A program made the translations under genes and the position numbers. A DNA stretch of 41,983 nt, from contig LSSK01000297.1 in the NCBI GenBank assembly GCA_001969505.1, positions 1-41,983 on the forward strand, written 5' to 3'. The stretch comes from Zancudomyces culisetae (lineage: Eukaryota; Kickxellomycota; Harpellomycetes; Harpellales; Legeriomycetaceae). How positions within the stretch are numbered: the stretch's first letter is position 1; every line of letters starts with the position of its first letter. The notes beneath the pieces were generated by a model, which saw nothing but the letters and a program-made list of their open reading frames with translations, was not told the origin of the DNA and searched no databases. Positions 30,801 to 41,586 of the stretch are shown piece after piece.

Positions 30801-33800
30801 CAAGCTCCATTTCGCGCATTCGCATTCTCTCCTTCATCTTTTCTTTTTCGTATCGTTTTTCAAATCTATTTTCCACGTCCTTTTCTATATGAGTCGCGCG
30901 AACCTTGCCATGATCATTTTCCTGAATCTTTTCATGCTCCACTATTTTTCGTTTAAGCAAACTGATTCCGCCTTGTATTTTGTTAAAAGTAGAGTTGATG
31001 TTGATACTCGCTGCTCCTGAACTCCCCAATCCTTTACCTTTGCTAGTAGTCATTTCAGCAGCATTTTTCTGCAGATCGATGCTATATTTGGCTTCTTTGA
31101 AGCTGTCATCGCTAATTTCAATAATGCTAGATGTGGGTTTTTCAAAATGAAGTGTAGTATCCTTATTCCTCTGTAATTCAATGTGACTCTTAATCTGTTT
31201 TACCAATACGTTATCCTGATATTTGGTCATATATATCACATTCCTTTCGATGTTCGTCAGATTAACTTGTACATTTGTTTTTTGTGCCCTTGAAATCGTT
31301 GAACTATGCTTGGCTATGCTGTTATACAGTTCCAAAACCACTTGGAAATATTTTCCAATATGCGTTTGTATACCTTTAGTTATACTGGGTTCGCGAGTTC
31401 CCATTTCCAACACCTTATTCAACACTTTAACCAAAAACTCGATATCTATTTCCTGGTGTCTTGCTGCATTAAACGTATTAACTACAACTTCAATCAGCCT
31501 ACACATCTCAACCGACGAGTACTCGCTATATATGGTTTCATCCTCCCATGAATTCTGTCGGTATTTATTAGCATTGGCCAATTTGTTAACCCCAAACTCA
31601 ATAAAACGGCACAAAGTTTCTTTGAGCTGTGCAAGTACTTTAATAGATATCCTCGAAGTTTGAGCATCTAGTATTATCCTTAGCAATATACTCAGTTTTA
31701 GCATTGTTCGCTTCATCTCTAGCCGCTTTTCAACCACCATTGTTACCCACTCTTCTACAATCCCACCAATTTCTCGCACATCATCTTCGCTCAGTCTGTC
31801 TACTATCTGACCCATCGCTGTTGCAGTCCTCGTGTCTGTTGTTGCAGTATTCGATGTTGATGCTGTTGTTGTTGAAATTGTTGCTATTGCTGTCATCATT
31901 CTCAACGCATCGATTCCAAAGTATATTTCCATTACTCGTCTACTCAATTCCTCATCCGCGCCTATCAATATCCGCACCATCGAACCATTAACTTTGCTCG
32001 CCTCGGCTATAATAATAGCCTTACTTTCATACAAAGATTCTTGCATCGGTTTTAACACTTTGGATCTAAAGTTTTTAAACTCCACATTTCCACCTTCGAT
32101 CATACAAAGAAAAGAAACCACTTCCAGCATCCGAACCACTATCTTTTTATTAGTGGGCCGGTTGATCAAGTAGCTCCACACTTTTGTCATCATCCATATC
32201 TCCTTAAATTCACCTCCAGATACCTTGTCCACAATCACTTTCATTTCATCGGTCAGTATGGTTGTCACTAACCGCTCGGCCTCCCACCGCACCACATCGC
32301 ACCTACCCACCTCCAAATCACGTGTTGCAAGCTTGGCTATTTGAACCACATTTTCCTCGTACCTTTTGATTTGCTCATACTTCTTGTTTCCCTCCAATTT
32401 ACTATATATATACTCAACCACCTGGATATTTGCCAATGCAAATACTGCCCTGTCGCTTCCACGGTTACTGCTCTCCATCCATTGTCGGTATATCATTCTC
32501 ACTAGCTCCTCCATCACATCACCTACCTCCTTTTCCTCAATTCTGCTCTTCATTACACTTTCTGCAAATGCCACTGCCCATCCAATTACCTTTTTCAACC
32601 GCTTGCTACTCTGCACCAGTTCCTTATCACTACTACTTGTTGGTATCGCAAATATCCCTTGCACGTTGCTGCCTTCTGGTTGATTCTGAATACCTCCCCT
32701 TACCAGGTCCTGACTGCTCAGAATAGTAATCACCATATCTTTGGCATTTACATACAACGTTTTTGCCAACAGTTCCCATATATTCTGACCATCCATATTT
32801 CGTAAACACCACTCAAAATTCACCAGTAGCTCCTCCATCTCGCTTTGTCGCCGAATTATTCCCCTACATACCTCTACAAACAGTTCTGGCATTTCTTGAG
32901 CGATTCGTTTTTTTACATTATCACTACTTTTGTGAATTATTATTTTGATGCCCGCCCATATATCCTCCATATTGATTTCCATCTGACCTAAGACTCTACT
33001 ATCTCTACCTTCTTTTTCTGACAATCGTAGCATCACTTCCTTCAAAATATCCCGAAGTCCGCCATCGATTCCCTCGTAATACTCCCGTATGTCGTATTCA
33101 TTGGTGCTCATAACTATTGCTCGTCTGGCCCACTTCCTGCATATTTCACTATGCCCTACCGATATCGGTATCAGCCCAGAAAGTACTTTATCACCCATGC
33201 GTGGCGATTTTTTTGTTTTGAACATTTCTTCCAATTGCCTTATCACATTCCGATACACACGTTGGTTGGTGCTCAGTATACCTGGAGTATACATACTTTC
33301 GTACATTGTACATAATACTTGGCTCACACCTTCACCCCTGTTCTCGAGCGCCTTATTTATCCGATATACGTCCCATTGCTCAATCTTTTTAAAGAATAGC
33401 TTTACTGTTTCCTCCTGATATTTTTCATTGTACCTATTTATTCACACGCCAGGTTGTTTTAATTTTAAACAACTTACACACCTCCATAGAACTTAATATG
33501 TCTTTGAAATATTATCAGCGATTCCAAAATAGGCGAGTAGATACATATTAATGCCTTACTTTTCACGTAATTCCCGCTTGCCAATTACATATTCTGTGAT
33601 ACAGCCACCGCATGTTTTTAAATTGTCCTCCATTTTTCGCTTAAACCTAAATACCTTGTCAGTTGCATCACCTTCGTTTAGCTCCAAACTAAACACGTAC
33701 ATCATTTCCTTGCTAATTTCCTTAACCTCGGGTTTGCACCACCAGCATCTCTCGTTCAGCAAAAAGTCCATACCTACATTATAGAATCGAGACGCCAACT

Positions 33801-33855
33801 CCTCGTTGTCCTCCTCCATCATTTTCCTTGCCAATAGCTCCTTAATTTCGTCCAT
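27811..33855 (-). CDS. Sen1/senataxin-type SF1B RNA-DNA helicase
   Basis: Sen1 helicases unwind RNA-DNA hybrids and terminate RNA polymerase II on non-coding transcripts in the nucleus. Exon 1 is 33855-33560 and exon 2 is 33433-27811. The 126-nt intron (GAAAA|GTAAGG, AATAG) restores RELREKYNEKYQEETVKLF. The product is 1972 aa. The N-terminus (about 1-750) is the helical Sen1 N-terminal domain, including CWWCKPEVKEIS and a CGGC pair near 85. A charged, coiled-coil-prone Arg/Glu/Lys region and a Ser/Glu-rich acidic patch follow (about 950-1070). The C-terminal helicase core has QGPPGTGKT (about 1380), VDEASQAVEM (about 1626), VGDPNQLPPT (about 1650), FQGQEKDIILFSCVR (about 1830) and INVAITRAKQSLFIIGN (about 1856). 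The Upf1-like family is clear, and the long N-terminal domain favours Sen1 over Upf1 or IGHMBP2. Confidence 0.94.
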
Positions 33856-34954
33856 TTTTCTCTTGGTTCTTGGCTTATTTTTATTCTGTCATTTATCTTG
33901 TTAATAATTCTATAGTTACAAGGCTGAAAGGACTAAGATAAAAAAGACAAAATCTCAAATCAATACAAGCCCACCAACAACAATTTATGCTTTGAAAGAG
34001 AAGAGAAGCAAAAAGAAGGCAAATATCCGTACAATTTGCACAATGTAATTGGCAAATTTGATTAAAAAAGGAATTACAGGGTAAATATTTACAGGATTGA
34101 TTGTATATAACGTGTAGAAAGTATCCACTACTCACGCTCTACCTGTTGTATACCGAATTGTATTCACAGTAAAAGATACGTTTTCATACCAGGTCTCGTT
34201 TCTAAACTGGTGTACCTCTGAGTTTCATAGAAGAGTGATAAAGAAAAATAAATCTGGCTGCACTTGAGATCAAGATTGATTGATTTTGCTTTGTCTAAGT
34301 ATAGCCACGTTTTATTCTTTATTTTTCTATGGTGTGGTAGCTATTAATCACTGAATGTTTGCAGCTATTTTAATATATTTGGATAAGAAATGTATGAGCA
34401 TATGATCAATAATACCTGCTAGTTCCTGAAAATTTTTTTTTTGTTAAATGTAAATAAAATGGTCAAATCCAATTTGTAAGCAACACCAATAATTCAATGG
34501 GTTTGTATTAGTGTTTTTGCTTTAGAGCATTTAGCAAATATTCTTTCAATTGTTTATGTAATATCTTCACAATGTTAAATTTCAAGAATAAATGATTTGT
34601 GGTATTCTGTTGTTACATTTAGTTATAATTGGATGTGCAAATGTTGAAGACAGCTTAGTGTTCTTGGTTTGCTCATATACCTATTGGGTAGTTGTATTTA
34701 TACCACTTCAAAACCATAGCAAGGGTAGATAGTAACATAGTACCAGCAGCAGCTTGAAACTCAAGAGGGTTGACCCAGCATTACTTTTTGAACCCCAATT
34801 CCGCACATTCATGATTCTGGTGCTCATCATCCATTTTAGCTGTATTCAGTGAGTTTTTGCCTGCGAGTTGATGTTTTATTATGGTTTATGACAGATCAAT
34901 AATGAAAACAAAATTGCAGGAGTTCTAGTACGAGAAATTGTATAAAATATAGGA
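33856..34954. other. Spacer between Sen1 5' end and RFC 3' end
   Basis: This is 1.1 kb of AT-rich sequence. It should contain the Sen1 promoter at the left and the RFC 3' UTR at the right, with a minus-strand AATAAA at 34880-34875. No gene or RNA is recognised. Confidence 0.6.
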
Positions 34955-36364
34955 TCAACTATTAATAACACAGGATATCTGAACGAGTAAATTTAATACA
35001 TGTAGCTCCTGATCGCCGCCATTTAATAGTGCAAACTCTGCATCGCCTAATAAAAGCGCAATTTTAGACTTGTTGAGGGAAGTAAACTGGGAATAATTCT
35101 TGTTTCCACTGTTTAAAAGGGTTTGGTGAAGCTGCTCGACAATTTGTTTTGCAGAGTAGCCTTCCAAAATCACATGTGAAATGGCTTCTTTAATAGCCGA
35201 GACAGATGTTCCTTGTGCCTTTTCTATTAACTCGTTTACCAATTCTTCAGGAACGATTCCACAAATATCATTTACCATCTCAGGACTAATGGCGGTTGAT
35301 TGGTCTAGCTGCTGGGCACTTTGAAGCAGCATGATGGCCTTTCGCAAGTCACCATTGCTTGCTTCTACCAGTCTTTGAATGGCCTATTTTTGCAAAAAAA
35401 AGAAGAAAAAAGAAGTTATTTTTATTGATATTGACTGGTATGTGGTGAGTGTATGACGTACCTCATCAGTAATTTTGAGATCCTCTGCAGCTGCTACTTC
35501 CTGGATTTTTCCGTAACTCAGTGCGCTCTCTAAAGGTTTAAATCTGAACTTTGCGCATCTGCTGGTTAATGGCTCGATAATTCTGCTAACATAGTTGCAA
35601 ACAAGGCAAAAACGAGTGATTTTTGAGTATGTCTCCATTATTCTTCGTAGCGCATTTTGTGCATCTGCCGTCATTGAATCAGCTTCATCCAAAATAATAA
35701 TTTTATATGGCGGGCAGGGATATCCTCTATTTTGTTCCATATAATTTACCACAAATAAAAGTTATACTCAGTTTGGGTTTTAGTGTATTTTTAAGAACAA
35801 CTTGATTCTATAAGATATGCCAAGCTTACGCGACAGGTTGTGAAACTGTAGTTTGAGCAAAGTTTTTAATTTTTTCTCGCACAACTGCTATTCCTCTTTC
35901 ATCAGATGCATTTAGCTCCAAAACTCTGTTCTTGATCAGCTGAGGCCCAAATATTTCTCGTGCAAATGCCAGTATTGTTGATGTTTTTCCGGTTCCTGGA
36001 GGGCCATAAAATAACAAATGTGGAAGCTATTGTTTAAGACACAAATTCAAATACTTTTCATCCAGTAGAAGTAGAAAACATGGAAAATACCAACATGTTG
36101 GATTGCCTTACACTTTTACCTTCTATACTTTTTCTTAGCACGCTGATAACCTCCTTTTGCGAAACGACATCGTCGATTTTCTTTGGTCGGCTATATGTTG
36201 TGATTTGGGTATTAGACGAATCCAAGAACATCAGAAATTTAGTAGATTAAACACAGGATTAGAATTTATTTGGCTTACTATTTTTCTACCCAGGGAAGAA
36301 AATGAGCGGGTTCTTCCCCGTCAACCTCCATTCTTTTGCTTCCGATTCTTAATTGGTTTAACAT
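34955..36364 (-). CDS. RFC2: Replication factor C small subunit (yeast Rfc2 / human RFC4 type)
   Basis: This is a subunit of the clamp loader that opens and loads PCNA at primer-template junctions. Five exons were reconstructed: 36364-36279, 36190-36112, 36026-35830, 35726-35462 and 35383-34955. The introns are 88, 85, 103, 78 nt, with GTAAGC, GTAAGG, GTAAGC and GTACGT donors and TAG acceptors. All phases close to a 351-aa protein. Landmarks are PWVEKYRPKK spanning junction 1, [16 protein letters not shown] (Walker A, K69), [24 protein letters not shown] (Walker B, 130-137), and [19 protein letters not shown] with the SRC arginine finger at 176-178. The C-terminal collar domain is complete. 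PCPPYK and TADAQ point to the Rfc2/RFC4 orthology group rather than Rfc3/4/5. The start is the first in-frame ATG; an alternative Met lies 11 codons later. The symbol follows yeast naming (human RFC4). Confidence 0.93.
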
Positions 36365-37111
36365 TCGCTATCGTCTCTAAGTTTTTGCCGATATATGTTT
36401 GAAAGTTGGATTTTTGTGGTGTTTGTTTATTTTTTTCGATGCAAAATACAAACATTGTTTTATTTGTTTATTTTTATAACGTTTGGCTCATCAAAAATTC
36501 ATAACCACACAAAATTTTCATCAATCTTGATTTTGATTGCCATTGATGTGCCAATGGTTCCATTAGATCGCTTCCATTTATACCATATAACAACAAGCGA
36601 GAAATGCTAAAAGATAGAAATGATAAATTCGCACAAGTCTCCTATGATGCAATCTACATCAGGTAGTGGTCTTATTCGTCATACGTTGCATACATTTATA
36701 CGGATGACACTTTCTTGTACTTAAATACTCTTTGTTTGTTTTATAGATCAAGTTTCCGCACTTTTTAGCTTGTTACTAAGATGTTGCTGGTTTTTGAGGA
36801 AATAGGATGTACATTTTTATATACAACCGGCGTAAGCGCATAAAAAACCTATGGCTTAACATGGTTTGGCAGTGTAACTGGAATTGGTGATACAATGTCA
36901 TGTCTGCTCAGAAATTATATACTTTAATCTAGTTCCATAAAAGACACTCCAACAAAGTATAGTTAAGAAAAAGATTATGAACGACCTTATAGAGTGGAAT
37001 TTGCTACATAATATAATAGAAAAACAAAAGTATGTAGCAAAAAAATATAATAAAAAAGAGTTGGGTTTGTACAAACTATTGAACAAAGTTATAGTGCCTG
37101 GAATTGGAGTG
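36365..37111. other. Spacer between RFC 5' end and transporter 3' end
   Basis: These 747 bp of AT-rich sequence lie between co-directional genes and should carry the RFC promoter. No coding exon or RNA gene is recognised. Confidence 0.6.
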
Positions 37112-38062
37112 TTATTTTGTGGGTTTTGTAGGAGTAACTCCGTATACATAAGCGGCAGCAACAACTAAAGTTGCACCAAAGGTGAAAAACAGGGACATCC
37201 TCATTCCGAATAAATATACAGACACAATAGAAGAAATTATTATTGACAAGCTTGTGGCAAACCCTTTTAGGATATTATCCGCATATTTTACAACTACTGC
37301 TACGAGCAGCCCGCCGAGCGCCTGATCCAAAATAGTCAAGATAGTCCAGATGTTGTATCCATAGAAAGGGCCGGTCGTTAGGATTTTAGACCCATCTACA
37401 TAAATCATACCAATCAAAGCCGGAATGATAGAAAACGTAGCTATTTGGACATTTCTCAACCATATTGAACCTTGCGAAGACTTCAAGACGAGTTCGAAGT
37501 ATACACCTGCCAACCCAGATGTAAAGCTACCCAGTAAACTTGCTAATAATCCTTGGAATCGAGCAGCTGGGCTGTGAATTACCACCGTACTCGCCTTTGT
37601 ACTTGGAGTCTCTATTTGTACAACAGCAACACCTATCGCTAAACAGAGCAAACACATCCATCTCGTTGGATTAAGTACCGTTTTCAATATCAACACCGAA
37701 CATATTGCTGTTGTTAGAATCTTCAGCTGGCTGGCTATCTGAAACGTCGTCGCATCCAATTTGGAGGCAGAGTAGTATTGCAGATTGTTTTGTAGTGTGT
37801 ACAGTATTGCCGGAATCGCCATCTTCCATGAATCATTTTTAAAGATCTGTCCTAATTTGGCTTTCAATGGCACTTTTCCGTCAAAATCATGTTTGAGATG
37901 TAAATATAATGATACTGCGATCTTTACTAATTCACTCATAACAACTGCAGTTGTGGAGTAGTATTTTTTATCGCTTGAGCTCTGCGAGTATACTAATAAA
38001 AGTGCCAGTGAGCTGTTTTGAACAACTAGCGTTACCAATGATAAACTTCTCGTTGAAACCAT
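37112..38062 (-). CDS. Golgi nucleotide-sugar transporter (SLC35A family, UDP-GlcNAc/UDP-Gal type)
   Basis: This antiporter brings a UDP-sugar into the Golgi lumen in exchange for UMP, supplying glycosyltransferases. The intronless 316-aa frame has the SLC35A hallmarks in order: SLVTLVVQNSSLALLLVYS in helix 1, VVMSELVKIAVS in helix 2, AIPAILYTLQNNLQYYSASKL, FQIASQLKILTTAICSVLIL, RWMCLLCLAIGVAVVQ, GLAGVYFELVLKSS, and WLRNVQIATFSIIP. Near the end are the conserved VVKYADNILKGFATSLSIIISS and a final helix. About ten hydrophobic segments are visible. The length is typical for the family. The sequence resembles UDP-galactose and UDP-GlcNAc carriers (fission yeast Gms1, SLC35A2/A3), but substrate cannot be assigned by eye. 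The C-terminus (PTKPTK) lacks an obvious dilysine ER-retrieval motif. Confidence 0.9.
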   Translation of the reverse strand: MVSTRSLSLVTLVVQNSSLALLLVYSQSSSDKKYYSTTAVVMSELVKIAVSLYLHLKHDFDGKVPLKAKLGQIFKNDSWKMAIPAILYTLQNNLQYYSASKLDATTFQIASQLKILTTAICSVLILKTVLNPTRWMCLLCLAIGVAVVQIETPSTKASTVVIHSPAARFQGLLASLLGSFTSGLAGVYFELVLKSSQGSIWLRNVQIATFSIIPALIGMIYVDGSKILTTGPFYGYNIWTILTILDQALGGLLVAVVVKYADNILKGFATSLSIIISSIVSVYLFGMRMSLFFTFGATLVVAAAYVYGVTPTKPTK

Positions 38063-39178
38063 CTTTTTATAATATATTGTGTCTAGTGGGCTACTCCTTC
38101 CTTGTTTCCTTTTTTTTCGTTATTCTTTTACAGTGTAAACATTAATAAGAAAAAGCTTTTTTAAGGAATAGTTCAGATTTTAATAGATGCAGTTTACAAA
38201 CTTTCTTTTTTAATCATCAGACATTTTTGCTTTCAAATTAAATCGTCAAGTATTTGGGTTTGTTAGATTGCGAGTTGAAACACATAATTTTGAAGAAGCC
38301 AAAGATTTATTTCAACAACAAATGATGGGTAGACAGGTTTCTGGTGGTTGTGGTTGTGTGTGTAGTATGATAAAATCTTTTTAGTTTGAGCATTTTTGTA
38401 TCTTCACACTTTTTCTACAAAATTGAGCTTTTTCATTTTTGAGCCACATCAGATTAACTTTGCTCATATGCTGATAACCAATAATATTATATTCTATTTG
38501 GCAGAACCGAGTACATTTATTTTTAACTGGAAAAAAACTAGATAGCTTGAAAACATAGTATAACAAGAGAAGCTCATCTGCATTTGATGATATATCAAGT
38601 AATAATGACAAACTCAGCTAAGCTGAACAGAGTTTGAGACTGATTAAAGATATATTTTGCAACATTTTTAAATAATATGCCAGGTTGAGGATACCATCAA
38701 ACATGGATACTAGAAACATGGTACAAAATATAGATATTTAAGCGACATTGCACTCCCCTGCAATAACTCTGGCTAAAAAAAAACAAGAGTAAATGTTACT
38801 TAGCTTCATTTTTGTTTGTATCGGTTTGTTATCGTTTTTTTATTTGGTTTATTAACAGGCACTTTGTCGGAATTCACGAGAATCCCAACTTTTTGCGTTA
38901 AGAATGTTTCAGCAACTAAAAGTACAAAACAGGAAGTGACCTAAAAAGTAGTCAGGAATAGTGAATATACCAGTAGAAACGCTATTACAAGTTTAACGCC
39001 TCCAAAAAAAACCATCAAACTCACTACAGGTTAATCAAATGTAACTAACATTCCAGAGAATTGTTTATAGAGCTGAAAGAAAAGGTTTGCAATAATCGCT
39101 TTAAACACAAAAAAAAGCTATATAGTAGCTAAAAAAATAAAGCCAAAAATATTAGGCCAAGATGAACAAAAAGATGCT
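38063..39178. other. Spacer between the transporter gene and the CaaX-protein gene
   Basis: This is 1.1 kb of AT-rich sequence with the transporter promoter at the left. The only frame of note (38381-38611, minus) shows no family features. Confidence 0.6.
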
Positions 39179-40289
39179 CTAAAGTATAATACAGTTACAG
39201 GATCCAAGCTTTGAATCAGTGCGTTTCGGTTTTTGCAGTGGACCATCTATACTAGAGGGTGAATTCAGTCTAGTGTAATTAATAGGCGCAACGTTTCCAG
39301 ATTCACATCGTAAACCGTTTGAATATGGAGTATTGTGGTTAGTCCAAGTGTTATCTTCAGGAAATTTTGCGCCATTGGGTTCGGAAATATAGTATGTGGG
39401 GATATAGTTGGGCACACGTGCTCTATAGAAAGTTCGATGTTCCTCATTATGAGATTCTGAGTAAAATGCAATAGTGTTTTTATATTGCTGAAAGGTGTCC
39501 GGATCAACACGAGTAATGGTGAGGGGATTCTCAAGGAGCGTTCTAGTATGTACAAATTCCTCAGGGCCTAAAATATTCAATTTCTTTGTAATATCTGCCT
39601 TCCTGGATGCTTTTTTCTTTCTCATTCCCCGTGCATTACCAGTTATGTGGCTACTACCAACCTCAGGCAAATTATCGTTCCATACACTTCCAGCGTCTCC
39701 GTCTGTATCCACCCCACCCAGCTTTGTCGAGGCCGAAGAGCTGGTATTCCTATTGTATTCCTGCCTGCTCGATCTTTCTACTAACAAAGTATTTATTCAT
39801 ATGAATAGCGGTACAGCGTAATATACTGAAGGGAGTTTGTTTTTTTTTCTTCTTTTTTGCGAAATAACTAAGAAATTTCTAGTTAAGATCAGTTACCTTT
39901 AGAGGAAGCGATTTGGTTTAACGGACTTTTCTTGGATCTTGTTTGAGGAATTTTATCTCGCTTTTTGAATGGATCTTGTATATTTTCAAAATCATCTCTA
40001 GATGTAGCAGAATACACAGATTTGCTCTGGCTGATGGCAGCGTGCCCTATATTTTTACATTTCGTCAATTATAAAATTTCCATATCACTTATATCATTTT
40101 ATGAGGTTTTGCTGCTTACCTATGGTTTGTGACTTTTCGATTCCTCGTCTTTCTATATTCTGTACATTTTAAAACAGATTTAGTACCCTATGCACAAAAA
40201 AAACTTGAGTGTAGTAAACAGTTACTAACCTTGTAAGTAGCATGCCTATTCGCCCCTCTGTCTCTATTTTTTTCTATCTGTCTGTCCAT
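39179..40289 (-). CDS. Predicted prenylated CaaX-box protein with a CRIB-like motif
   Basis: I do not recognise an ortholog. Four exons close in phase: 40289-40230, 40159-40120, 40046-39897 and 39780-39179. Introns are 70, 73 and 116 nt, with GTTAGT, GTAAGC and GTAACT donors and CAG/TAG acceptors. They encode 283 aa. The N-terminal half is polar, basic and Ser-rich, probably disordered. Residues about 136-150 are basic (KKKASRK...TKK) and lead into ILGPEEFVH (153-161). This resembles the I-x-x-P-x-x-F-x-H core of Cdc42/Rac-binding CRIB motifs, though the later H-V-G is absent. The C-terminus CNCIIL is a CaaX box with Leu last, predicting geranylgeranylation, plus a neighbouring Cys for palmitoylation. 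A membrane-tethered small-GTPase effector is plausible but inferred. The splice model is strong; the function is not. Confidence 0.65.
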
Positions 40290-41586
40290 TTCCGACTTGC
40301 AGGTCACATAGCAGAAAACGTATTCCAATATTATTACCTGTTTATCTACAGCAAAATGTATTAAATGGGACCAGGGATTTCTCGAGATAGAGATTTCTTT
40401 CTAATGCTCAGCAAGTTCAGCTTGCCTTGTGAATGCTAATGCTCAAAACGATTTGTTAATAATATTTCTTTTTTCCAAACCTTATCTTAAGAAAAAAACT
40501 CTGCCTTTAAAGTTAGGTTGACCTTATTATAAACCATACTTTGCCAACGTGTGTTGAGAAGTATATCATGCACCACATACCTTATGGTGGCGTTCTAAAA
40601 TATAATTGTGTAGTATGCTGACATCCGCTCTCTCTCTTGTACGCCATTAATTGCAACACTTTTTTTTAGTGGATAAGGGGTAACTAACCAATCGTTTAGT
40701 AAAATTTATTCCAGGAGGTTATTTTTTTTACACTTTTTCAGGTCCATCGGATTTCAATTTATCCTGCCATTACCTAAGTGCGTAATCTCATAAGTATTGA
40801 TTTACTCAACTTGGCAATCGGTTACATTTATTACATACTTTTCAGCAAAGTCTTCGCTATTATTCGCCATCCATCCAGTAGATAAAGTGGTCATTAGTAT
40901 ACTTCCAAATGATTTTCGAGTTTACTGCATTGTTTGGTCGTAAATGGTTTCCATTTATTTTTGCAACCCAATAGCAACATTTCCAGCTATTATTGCGCTG
41001 GATTCTTTATTTAGTAAAATTGACACAATTTACAAGCTTTTCAGCTATAAACACTTTAAAAAGCACACCAGTATATTGTGTTTGAAAAAGTATTTTTTTC
41101 TTGCCACATGTGTGCCAATACACCACCAACACTACCCTCTTCGATAGGCATTGTAGATACCGTCACAAGTCAGAGCCCAGGGTGGTACTTTTGTATACTC
41201 AAAGAGATGAACCAAAACCTGCTCCGCTTTTTTTTTGAAAATGGCTATATCCAAATAGCCTTTTGAACTCCAGCTTGCCTTATTTCAGAAGCTGAATTGG
41301 TATTTTTTTTATATTGCCTTTTCCTTTTTATGCGTCTTTACATGGCTGGCTATTAACATTTTTGAAAAAAAGGAAGTGTAGGGATTTTTTTATTATTGCA
41401 ATTTCTAGCTTTTTCCCCCTCATGTTACAGATGCAAACAAGCATAGTCGTTTACAGAGTTGGTTAAAGAGTAAAACACACTATTGCAGGTTTTAAGCCAA
41501 ACTCCGATGGTTGTGCGGCTCTTTATTTAGTGCTGAGCACATAGTAAGATGACATGATTTTGCTCTCACAAGGGTGTGAGTAAATT
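40290..41586. other. Spacer right of the CaaX-protein gene
   Basis: This is 1.3 kb of AT-rich sequence with T-rich runs. It should hold the CaaX gene's promoter. A 6-bp-stem hairpin (CTCACA/TGTGAG) lies at about 41565-41580, next to the poly(A) end of the element that follows. No supportable gene. Confidence 0.55.

Noticed and set aside
36106-36120. Splice donor at GAAG|GTAAAA for RFC exon 2
   Set aside because: It breaks phase with the next exon. The GTAAGG donor nine bases downstream restores [14 protein letters not shown], matching the family spacing.
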